Assembly: GCA_021323265.1 (NCBI GenBank)
Contig: JAJTCO010000005.1
Span: 48,507 to 112,506 of the forward strand
Direction: 5' to 3'
DNA from: Pseudoduganella sp.
Lineage (GTDB): Bacteria; Pseudomonadota; Gammaproteobacteria; Burkholderiales; Burkholderiaceae_D
DNA: 64,000 nt
Shown here: positions 57,752 through 64,000 of the stretch, in pieces
Numbering within the stretch: position 1 is the stretch's first letter
How the letters are laid out: each line of letters begins with the position of its first letter
The notes under the pieces: model-generated
Told to the model about the DNA's origin: nothing
Database searches by the model: none
Seen by the model: the letters and a program-made list of their open reading frames with translations, nothing else
Translations under genes and position numbers: made by a program

Positions 57752-60180
57752 GCGGTCGCTTCGATCGCCTTCATGGCGCTGGCCAGGCCGACCGCCGCCT
57801 TGGCATAGTCGGCCCACGGCGCATTGCCCACGTCCAGCCGCGTGTGGGCCGTCGCCACGGTCCAATGGTCGCCGCCGCGCAGGCCGGCCAGTTCATCCCA
57901 GCCCACCGGCACCGAAATGCCCAGGCCCGGCCGCGCCCTGGCCGACCAGGCGGCCACCGTCGTGGCGCCCCGCCCATTGCGCAGGTAGTCGATGAAGATC
58001 TTGCCGACCCGGTTCTTCGGTCCGCTCTTGACGGCGAACCTGTCGGGCAGCGTGGCCGCCATATGCTCCACCACGCGCTTGCTGAATGCCTTCACGGTGT
58101 CCCAGTCGTAGTACGGCTTGATCGGGACCACGACGTGCAAGCCCTTGCCGCCGCTGGTCTTGAGGAAACAGGGCAAGCCGAGCTCCTCGAGGAAGGCGTG
58201 CACCAGCTGCGCCGCCTCCTGGATTTGCGCCCACCCCACCCCGCTGCCGGGGTCGAGGTCGAACAGGATGCGGTTGGGCTTCTCGTAGGTGCGCCCGAAG
58301 GCGTTTTGCGTGTGGAATTCGATGACGTTGAACTGGGCCGCCGCCAGCAGCCCCTGGGTGGTGGCCACTTCCAGCATGGGCGGGTGCTCCGGGTCCAGCG
58401 CGCGCGGGAACTCCTTCAGGCCGCGCAGCTTGCTTACGTCGGCGTGCTTCTGGAAGAACAGCTCCCCGCCCACGCCGTCGGGGGCGCGCAGCAGCGCAAT
58501 CGGACGCCCGCGCGTATGCTCCAGCATCAGGTCCGCCACCAGGGCGTAGTAGCGGATCATGTCGATCTTCTTCATGCCGCTGGCCTGGTCGACCAGGCGT
58601 TCGGGATTGGTCACCTTGAGTGAAGCAGGCAGTGTGCTTTGCACGGGTTCCTCCATGTGGACCGGTTCCTCGCGGCGCGTCTCGCGCGCCGACTTGTCCT
58701 TGCGCAGCCCCTGGAACACGGCGTGGCGCACGGAGCCGCCGCGCGTCCACTCGCCGAAACTGACTTCGGCCACCAGCTGCGGCTTGACCCAGTGGGGTTT
58801 GCGGGCAATGGCCTTGCTGGCGGCAAAGGGACTGGCATCGGTCTTCAGTCGCTTGAGTTTATCAGCAAGCTCGCGCAGGGTCTTGTCGTTGAAGCCGGTG
58901 CCCACGTTGCCGGCGTAATGCAGCTCGCCATCCTTGCCGTACACGCCCAGCAGCAGCGAACCGATGCCGGTGCGGCTGCCTTGCGGGTCGGTGTAGCCGC
59001 CGATCACGAACTCCTGGCGCTGGGCGCATTTGAGCTTGATCCAGTCGCGCGAGCGGCGCTCCGTGTAGCCGGAATCGCGGCGCTTGCCGATCACGCCCTC
59101 CAGCCCCATCTTGCAGGCCGCCGCCAGCACTTCCTCGGGCGGCGCCTGCAGCACGGCGCTCAGGCGCAGCATCGGGTCCTTGACGCGCGCCAGCGCCGAC
59201 TCCAGGCGCGCGCGCCGCGCTTCCAGCGGCAAGCCGCGCAAGTCTTCGCCGTCAAGATAGGGCGCGTCGAACAGGAAGTACACGATATCCTTGGTGCGCT
59301 TGCCGTCGAAGGCTTGCTGCAGCAGGCCGAAGTCGGGCCGGCCGTCCGCGTTGTGCACCACGATCTCGCCGTCGTACCAGCCGTCGGGCAGGCGCGCCTT
59401 CTGCAGCGCCGCCCGCAACGGTTCCAGCTTGTGCGTCCAGTCGTTGCGGTTGCGCGTGTGGAGGGTGATGTCGTCGCCCGCCACGCGCGCCAGCAGGCGG
59501 TAGCCGTCGTACTTGACTTCGAACAGCCACTCTTCATGCGCTTGGGGCGGGGCGTCGACCAGCGTCGCCAGTTCCGGTTCCAGCTGCGCCGGCAGGCGCG
59601 CAACGCGCGGCGCGGCGGCGGCGGCGGGCGCAGCGCCAAGCGACTTGACGCTGTCGGGCATCTCGTCGACCACGCTGAACTCGGCGGCGGGACGGACATA
59701 CTCGTCCTTCTCCTTGATCAGCAGCCAGGGTTCCTTGTCTTCGCCCTTGCCACGCATGCGCACCAGGGCCCAGCGCCCGTGCATCTTATGGCCGTGCAGC
59801 AGGAACACCAGCTTGCCGGCGCGGTAGCCCTTGCGCGGGTCGTCGACCGGCTCCCAGGTGCCGCGATCCCAGATGATGACCTTGCCCGCGCCATACTGCT
59901 TCTCGGGAATCGTGCCTTCGAATTCGTTGTAGGCAATCGGATGGTCCTCGACGTGCACCGCCATCCGCTTGTCGTGCGTGTCGTAGCTCGGCCCTTTCGG
60001 AACGGCCCAGCTTTTCATGGTGCCGTCGAGCTCAAGGCGGAAATCGTAGTGCAGACGGCGCGCCCAGTGCTTCTGGATAACGAAGGCCAGCCGACCCCGT
60101 CCCGGCTGGCCTCCCTCGGCAGGCTCCGGCGTGATGCCGAAGTCCCGCTTTGCCTTGTAAGTCTTGAGAGCATCCTTCAT
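57748..60180 (-). CDS. ligD: DNA ligase D (NHEJ)
   Basis: An 810-residue three-domain enzyme for double-strand-break repair. Residues 1-165 are the phosphoesterase domain (HWARRLHYDFRLELDGTMKSW, given as HWARRLHYDFRLELDG, and HPIAYNEFEGTIPEKQYGAG). Residues about 195-490 are the ATP-dependent ligase with the nucleotidyl Lys in EVKYDGYR (Lys223). Residues about 520-810 are the primase-like polymerase (FDLDPGSGVGW with its acidic pair, TSGGKGLHVVVPI). Domain order PE-LIG-POL is that of Pseudomonas-type LigD. ATG at 60180 is the family start. Confidence 0.96.
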   Translation of the reverse strand: MKDALKTYKAKRDFGITPEPAEGGQPGRGRLAFVIQKHWARRLHYDFRLELDGTMKSWAVPKGPSYDTHDKRMAVHVEDHPIAYNEFEGTIPEKQYGAGKVIIWDRGTWEPVDDPRKGYRAGKLVFLLHGHKMHGRWALVRMRGKGEDKEPWLLIKEKDEYVRPAAEFSVVDEMPDSVKSLGAAPAAAAAPRVARLPAQLEPELATLVDAPPQAHEEWLFEVKYDGYRLLARVAGDDITLHTRNRNDWTHKLEPLRAALQKARLPDGWYDGEIVVHNADGRPDFGLLQQAFDGKRTKDIVYFLFDAPYLDGEDLRGLPLEARRARLESALARVKDPMLRLSAVLQAPPEEVLAAACKMGLEGVIGKRRDSGYTERRSRDWIKLKCAQRQEFVIGGYTDPQGSRTGIGSLLLGVYGKDGELHYAGNVGTGFNDKTLRELADKLKRLKTDASPFAASKAIARKPHWVKPQLVAEVSFGEWTRGGSVRHAVFQGLRKDKSARETRREEPVHMEEPVQSTLPASLKVTNPERLVDQASGMKKIDMIRYYALVADLMLEHTRGRPIALLRAPDGVGGELFFQKHADVSKLRGLKEFPRALDPEHPPMLEVATTQGLLAAAQFNVIEFHTQNAFGRTYEKPNRILFDLDPGSGVGWAQIQEAAQLVHAFLEELGLPCFLKTSGGKGLHVVVPIKPYYDWDTVKAFSKRVVEHMAATLPDRFAVKSGPKNRVGKIFIDYLRNGRGATTVAAWSARARPGLGISVPVGWDELAGLRGGDHWTVATAHTRLDVGNAPWADYAKAAVGLASAMKAIEATA

Positions 60181-60367
60181 GCCGCCACTGTACGGGTGAC
60201 GCACGGCGCGCACGGTTATCCAACGCACCGTGTAAGCAGATTGGGCAGTTGTAACGAGGTGTAATGCCCGTCAACGCTGGCGGGCGGGACGCCGTTTCCA
60301 GTTCAGTGACACGGCAATTGTGCACGACACAGCAACGATTCACACCATTTCACCGAGGAGCTTGACC

Positions 60368-60715
60368 ATGAAGAAGACCATCGCTACCCTGATCGCCGGC
60401 CTGTTCGCCACCGCAGCCTTCGCACAAGCCCCGGCACCTGCTGCCGACAAGGCCGCCAAGCCTGCCACTGCCGCCACCCCGGCCACGCCAGCCATGCCGG
60501 CGACCCCCGCCGTTCCGGCCGACAAGGGCAGCCCCGCCGCTCCCGCCACCCCGGCTTCGCCAGCCACCGCCGCCACACCTGCCGTTCCTGCCGCAGCCGC
60601 CACCCCGGCCATGCCGCACGAGCACGGGCATGCCACCAAGGACGTGAAGAAGACCAAGACCAAGAAGGCTGCCAAGGAAGCCAGCGCTGCGAAAGAAGCC
60701 GCGCCCGCCAAGTAA
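60368..60715 (+). CDS. small exported Ala/Pro-rich protein
   Basis: A 115-residue exported low-complexity protein. Signal peptide MKKTIATLIAGLFATAAFAQ is followed by an Ala-Pro-Thr-rich region (PATAATPATPAMPATPAVPA) and a basic C-terminus (KDVKKTKTKKAAKEASAAKE) with one HEHGH cluster that could bind metal. No known domain. Such proteins are common in Burkholderiales as periplasmic or envelope-associated proteins. GAGGAG precedes the ATG. Confidence 0.65.
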   Translation: MKKTIATLIAGLFATAAFAQAPAPAADKAAKPATAATPATPAMPATPAVPADKGSPAAPATPASPATAATPAVPAAAATPAMPHEHGHATKDVKKTKTKKAAKEASAAKEAAPAK

Positions 60716-60729
60716 GCCTGCACCGTTCT

Positions 60730-60794
60730 CCCCGCTGCCAGCGCGCCACCGTTGCGCCGCCTCCAAAACGGCGCGGCGCGCTGGCCAGGCGGGG
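60730..60794. terminator. long hairpin between convergent genes
   Basis: CCCCGCTGCCAGCGCGCC (60730-60747) pairs with GCGCTGGCCAGGCGGGG (60778-60794) in a stem of about 16 bp with small bulges. There is no U-tract on either side. It separates the Ala/Pro-rich gene from the B3 enzyme gene and may block read-through. Confidence 0.45.
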
Positions 60795-60814
60795 ACCTGC
60801 TTGCCCGTTCCGGC

Positions 60815-61657
60815 TCAGCGCTTCTCGCTGGCCAGGCGGGTTTCCAGGCGTTTGCGCCCGGCGTCGGCAATGGCACGGCAGGCGCGCGCGTCGGCGTAGG
60901 CCGCGCGGCCCTCTTTCGCAGCCCGCTGCTGGCGGCCCCACAGGTCGTTTAATTCCGGATGCGCGGCAATCGCAATGTCGCAACCGAGCCCTTCAACCTT
61001 GGCAAAGCTGCCGCGCAGCTGCGCCACCACGTCCGGATGGTCGCTGAAACGGTAGCTGTCGGCCGACACGGCGCTCAGGCTGTCGACGAACACCACGCTC
61101 TTGCACTGCCCTCCTTCGCACGACTGCCAGCTCCAGGTCGTGCCGCCTGCCGTGTGGCCGGGCGTGCTGTGGGCCGTCACGGCCAGCGGGCCAAGCTTGA
61201 GCACTTCGCGGTCGGCCACGGCGCGCACCTTGGCCGAGCCGGCAAAGCTGGACAAAGCGCCGAACTGGGGGTCGACCTGCGGCGACACGCCGCTGCGCAT
61301 GGCCTCGACGTTGGCGGCGCCGGCCAGCACGGTCGCGCCGCTCAGCTTCTGCAGCGCCGAGATGCCGCCGGCATGGTCTTCGTGCGAGTGCGAGCTGAGG
61401 ATGTACTTCACGTCTTCCACCTTGAAGCCGAGCGTGCGGATGTTGGCCGCCACCACGTCCGCGCCCTTGTCGGTGGTGCCGTCGACCAGGATGTGCCCTT
61501 GCGGCGACGTGACCAGGATGGCGCTGATGCCCCCGGTGCCGACGTAGTGCGTGTTGCCGTAGATGGTAAACGGCTGCTGCGGCGAGCTCCAGTCGCGCTC
61601 CTGCGCGTTGGCCACGGTCGCACATGCGGCCAGGATGAGGGATGCGATGACTTTCAT
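60815..61657 (-). CDS. subclass B3 metallo-beta-lactamase
   Basis: A 280-residue periplasmic zinc enzyme that hydrolyses beta-lactams. Signal peptide MKVIASLILAACATVANA is followed by B3 hallmarks: YGNTHYVGTGGISAILVTSP, GHILVDGTTDKGA, the zinc motif HSHEDH (90-95), HSTPGHTAGGTTW (His169) and AAHPELNDL (His234). The B3 pattern HxHxDH plus the late His without the B1 Cys separates it from B1 enzymes. Related chromosomal enzymes are known in Janthinobacterium and Massilia. AAGGAGA precedes the ATG. It overlaps pgeF by 4 nt. Confidence 0.93.
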   Translation of the reverse strand: MKVIASLILAACATVANAQERDWSSPQQPFTIYGNTHYVGTGGISAILVTSPQGHILVDGTTDKGADVVAANIRTLGFKVEDVKYILSSHSHEDHAGGISALQKLSGATVLAGAANVEAMRSGVSPQVDPQFGALSSFAGSAKVRAVADREVLKLGPLAVTAHSTPGHTAGGTTWSWQSCEGGQCKSVVFVDSLSAVSADSYRFSDHPDVVAQLRGSFAKVEGLGCDIAIAAHPELNDLWGRQQRAAKEGRAAYADARACRAIADAGRKRLETRLASEKR

Positions 61658-62316
61658 AGTTCTCCTTTTAGGGGGGTGATGTACAGGCCGGAGTGCATTT
61701 GCGACCCACGGTCGCCACGCCGGTAACTGCGGTAAACAGGGGCGCCGCCGGCATCGCGCAGGCAGCAGGTGCAGCCGCCCACGTGCTCGATCTGCGTCAC
61801 GCCGGCCGCGCGCAGCTGCTGCTCGGCGATGGCGCGCAGGTCGAGGTGGCGGTATGCCGGGACGGCGGCGGCGCCGAAGCGCTGCGCAAAATCGTGCGCC
61901 AGTTCGGCGCTCACTTCGTAGCAGGCAGCGCAGATGGTCGGGCCGACGGCAGCCACCAGCGGCGCGCCGGCCGCGCCCAGCGCCGCCACGGCGGCCGGGA
62001 TGATGCCGTCGTACAGCCCGCGCCAGCCGGCATGCACGGCCGCCACTTGCGAAGCGTCGCGCCGCGCCAGCAACAGCGGCACGCAGTCGGCCGTGATCAC
62101 ACTGACCGGCACGCCCGGCACGCTGGTGTAAAAGCCGTCGGCGTCGCCCACTTCCTGCTGCGCGGCGGCGATGGCGGCCACGCGCGTGCCGTGCACCTGG
62201 CGTTTGACGGGCCGCGCCTGCCACCCGGGCGCCAGGGCGGGCGGCACCAGGGCCTGCGCAGTGCCAAAGCCGTGCCGGATGGCGGGAATACTGTCCAGTA
62301 ATTGCGATGTGACCAT
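61654..62316 (-). CDS. pgeF: peptidoglycan editing factor PgeF
   Basis: A 220-residue cytoplasmic enzyme of the former laccase-like DUF152 family, now known as a purine/peptidoglycan-precursor editing amidase. Conserved metal-site segments are present: VKRQVHGTRVAAI, DADGFYT, VSVITADCVPLLLA (Cys) and VAAVHAGWRGLYDG (His). GPTICAACYEV and CTCCLRDAGG follow. Length is slightly short but complete. Its stop overlaps the start of the B3 beta-lactamase gene (ATGA), so both are made from one message. Confidence 0.92.
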   Translation of the reverse strand: MVTSQLLDSIPAIRHGFGTAQALVPPALAPGWQARPVKRQVHGTRVAAIAAAQQEVGDADGFYTSVPGVPVSVITADCVPLLLARRDASQVAAVHAGWRGLYDGIIPAAVAALGAAGAPLVAAVGPTICAACYEVSAELAHDFAQRFGAAAVPAYRHLDLRAIAEQQLRAAGVTQIEHVGGCTCCLRDAGGAPVYRSYRRGDRGSQMHSGLYITPLKGEL

Positions 62317-62352
62317 TTTAGCCTTTGTGTGACATTTGTCGCAATCATAGCG

Positions 62353-62386
62353 AAAAAAAACGGCGTCCGCTAGTGCGAGACGCCGT
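62353..62386 (-). terminator. terminator of the RND efflux operon
   Basis: Minus-strand hairpin ACGGCGTC/GACGCCGT (8 bp, 62360-62367/62379-62386) with an 11-nt loop, followed by eight T residues. It lies 21 nt after the stop of the outer-membrane component gene. Confidence 0.88.
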
Positions 62387-62407
62387 CAAGGGCTAATCGT
62401 TGAACAA

Positions 62408-63847
62408 TCAGTTCCAGTCGCCGCCCAGGGAACGGATCAGGGCCACGGTGGTCACCGCGCGGTCGCCGCGCAGCTGTACCGCGTTGCGCTCCACCGCCGC
62501 CAGGTTGCGCTGCGCGTCCAGCAGGTCCAGGTAGCTGGAGCGGCCGGCGTCGTACAGCTTTTGCGCCAGGTCGGCCGAACGGCGCGCCGACACCAGCGCG
62601 TCGTCGATCTGCGCGGTCTGGCCGCCCAGGATGCGCAGGCCGGCCAGGTTGTCTTCCACCTCGGCGAAGGCGCCCAGCACGGTCTGCCGGTAGCCGGCTA
62701 CCGCCTCTTCCAGCGCCGCTTCGCTGCGCGTCACGTTGGCGCTGTTACGGCCGCCGTCGATCAAAGGCATCGACAGCAAGGCGCCCAGCACCCAGGAGCG
62801 GCTGCTCCACTTGAACACGTCGCTGAAGTGGCCGGACGCGCCGCCGCCATTGGCGCTGATGTTCAGCGCCGGGAACATGGCCGAACGCGCCACGCCGATG
62901 CGGGCATTGGATGCTTCCATCGCCTTCTGCGCGGCGGCGATATCCGGACGGCGTTCCAGCAGCGTGGACGGCAGGCCGCTCGGAATCGCCGGCAAGAGCG
63001 CCGAATCGAGCAGCGGGCTGTTGCCCGCGGTGTAGGCCGCCGCCGGCTTGCCCAGCAGGACAGCCAGCGCATGCTCGGTGGTGGCGCGGCGGCGCTGCAG
63101 GCCAATGGCCTCGGCGCGCGTGGTTGCCAGCTCGGTCTTGGCGCGGGACAGGTCGAACTCGCCGATGTCGCCCAGGTCGAAACGACGCTGGGTGACCTTC
63201 ACGCTCTCCTCGCGCAAACGGACCGTCTGCTCCACAGTCGCCAGTTCGGCGTCCGTGGCGCGCAGGCGGAAATAGGTCTGCGCCACGTCGGCTTGCAGCG
63301 ACAGCAGGACGGAGCGGTAGTTCGCCTCCACCTGCGCGGCGTCGCCGCGTGCCGCGGCCACATTGCTCGATACGCGGCCGAACAGGTCCACCTCGTAGCT
63401 GGCCGTCAGGGCGGCGTTGTAGGTGGTCTGCGGCGCGACGTCGGTGCCTGGCGGCAGGCCAAGCGACAACGCCGAGGAGCGGGCGCGCTGGGCGCCCACG
63501 CCCACGCCTACTTGCGGGATGCGGTCCGCTTCGGCGATGCCGGCAATGGCGCGCGCCTGCTTGACGCGGGCGGCCGCCACGGCCAGGTTGGCGTTGTTGC
63601 GGGTGGCTTCGGCCACCAGCTCGTTCAGGGCCGGGTCGCCGAAGGCCAGCCACCATTCGCCGCGCGGCTGGCGCTCGGCGTTCTGGGCTTGCTTCCAGCG
63701 CGTGCCGTCGGGGGCCGTCACCACTTGCGCTTCCTTGAAAGCGGTCGGCGTGTCGAGCTGCGGCTGCTTGAATTCAGGCGCTGCGCATGCCGTCATCAGC
63801 AGCGCCGCCAGCAGGGGCGCGACGCCCTTTGCAATCATGTTTTTCAT
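62408..63847 (-). CDS. RND efflux outer-membrane lipoprotein (NodT/OprM family)
   Basis: A 479-residue TolC-like outer-membrane factor. A lipoprotein signal with lipobox LMTAC (Cys at about residue 21) leads into two repeated OEP domains: RGEWWLAFGDPALNELVAEA and NLAVAAARVKQARAIAG, then the second half with ERRPDIAAAQKAMEASNARIG and KLYDAGRSSYLDLLDAQRNLA. It forms the trimeric exit duct of a tripartite pump. It overlaps the stop of the permease gene by one base, so the pump genes form one operon ended by a strong terminator. Confidence 0.95.
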   Translation of the reverse strand: MKNMIAKGVAPLLAALLMTACAAPEFKQPQLDTPTAFKEAQVVTAPDGTRWKQAQNAERQPRGEWWLAFGDPALNELVAEATRNNANLAVAAARVKQARAIAGIAEADRIPQVGVGVGAQRARSSALSLGLPPGTDVAPQTTYNAALTASYEVDLFGRVSSNVAAARGDAAQVEANYRSVLLSLQADVAQTYFRLRATDAELATVEQTVRLREESVKVTQRRFDLGDIGEFDLSRAKTELATTRAEAIGLQRRRATTEHALAVLLGKPAAAYTAGNSPLLDSALLPAIPSGLPSTLLERRPDIAAAQKAMEASNARIGVARSAMFPALNISANGGGASGHFSDVFKWSSRSWVLGALLSMPLIDGGRNSANVTRSEAALEEAVAGYRQTVLGAFAEVEDNLAGLRILGGQTAQIDDALVSARRSADLAQKLYDAGRSSYLDLLDAQRNLAAVERNAVQLRGDRAVTTVALIRSLGGDWN

Positions 63848-64000
63848 TAGTGAGTCCCTTCCAGTTGCGGGGCAGCATCGGCTGCCGGCGCTTTCTTCTC
63901 AAGGCGCTTGGCCAGGGTGCGCAGCAGGACGTAGAACACCGGCGTCAGGAACAGGCCGAAGAAGGTCACGCCCAGCATGCCGGCGAACACCGCCACACCC
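63847..64000 (-). CDS. RND efflux permease (C-terminal end)
   Basis: Only the last 50 codons are inside the window. They encode GVAVFAGMLGVTFFGLFLTP then VFYVLLRTLAKRLEKKAP and a short hydrophilic tail. This is the final membrane helix and tail of HAE1-type RND pumps of the MexF/AcrB kind. The TAA stop overlaps the start of the outer-membrane component gene (TAATG). The periplasmic adaptor is expected further upstream, outside the window. Confidence 0.85.
   Translation of the reverse strand, partial: GVAVFAGMLGVTFFGLFLTPVFYVLLRTLAKRLEKKAPAADAAPQLEGTH

Overview
The window looks like part of the chromosome of a GC-rich betaproteobacterium, most likely an Oxalobacteraceae member of the Massilia/Duganella/Janthinobacterium type. 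This is inferred from strong C/G third-position bias, H-NS of the TGRGRxPxW type, a subclass B3 metallo-beta-lactamase, many signal-peptide proteins and paired TonB receptors. It is not proven by a marker gene. No rRNA, tRNA, CRISPR array, transposase or integrase was seen. Genes are packed tightly, with many 1-4 nt start/stop overlaps, and no gene-free stretch exceeds 300 nt.

Layout. (1) 1-11.4 kb: housekeeping and transport genes (MFS C-terminus, solute-binding protein, two EamA permeases, CocE-type hydrolase, trpS, erythromycin-esterase-like protein, PaiB-like and LON-domain proteins). Two special items sit among them. One is a complete retron: promoter, 164-nt msr-msd RNA closed by a1/a2 repeats, and a reverse transcriptase. 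The other is a tryptophan attenuator in front of trpS, with a 16-residue leader peptide carrying tandem Trp codons. (2) 11.4-17.2 kb: an H-NS protein, two tandem TonB-dependent receptors and phosphatidylserine decarboxylase. (3) 17.2-32.7 kb: an accessory block bracketed by two inverted copies of a 136-nt palindromic element. It encodes a wHTH-STAND-TPR regulator, a small coupled partner, a second DNA-binding-type regulator, a GHSRG lipase-like protein, a two-HKD phospholipase-D-like protein, a 1554-residue RHS protein with a glycine-zipper-like C-terminus, a six-Cys secreted protein, a TraB-like amidase and a His-rich membrane protein. This is the best candidate for an undescribed multi-gene (polymorphic-toxin-like) system. 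(4) 32.7-42.7 kb: LysR with azoreductase and pirin, an acyltransferase, AstE-like and solute-binding proteins, a guanidinium exporter behind a guanidine-II (mini-ykkC) riboswitch, an ArsR-type regulator with an Old Yellow Enzyme, and a periplasmic MBL-fold hydrolase. (5) 42.7-49 kb: a five-gene operon resembling functional-amyloid (Fap) loci, with a sigma-54 promoter, two palindromic upstream sites and a VpsR-like sigma-54 activator. (6) 49-64 kb: acyltransferase, an orphan urease-beta-like protein, DUF885 peptidase, TetR-SulP pair, degenerate GGDEF protein, an SDR-Ku-LigD end-joining cluster, translationally coupled pgeF and B3 beta-lactamase, and the outer-membrane component plus permease end of an RND pump.

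How the parts work together. The retron sits alone between unrelated metabolic genes, so any effector must lie in the long N-terminal part of its reverse transcriptase or elsewhere in the genome. trpS output should rise when charged tRNA-Trp falls. In the Fap-like operon a signal-peptide-bearing C39 peptidase lies between two secreted proteins that both carry a double-glycine leader motif, which suggests processing after export. pgeF and the B3 enzyme are translated together, joining peptidoglycan quality control with beta-lactam hydrolysis.
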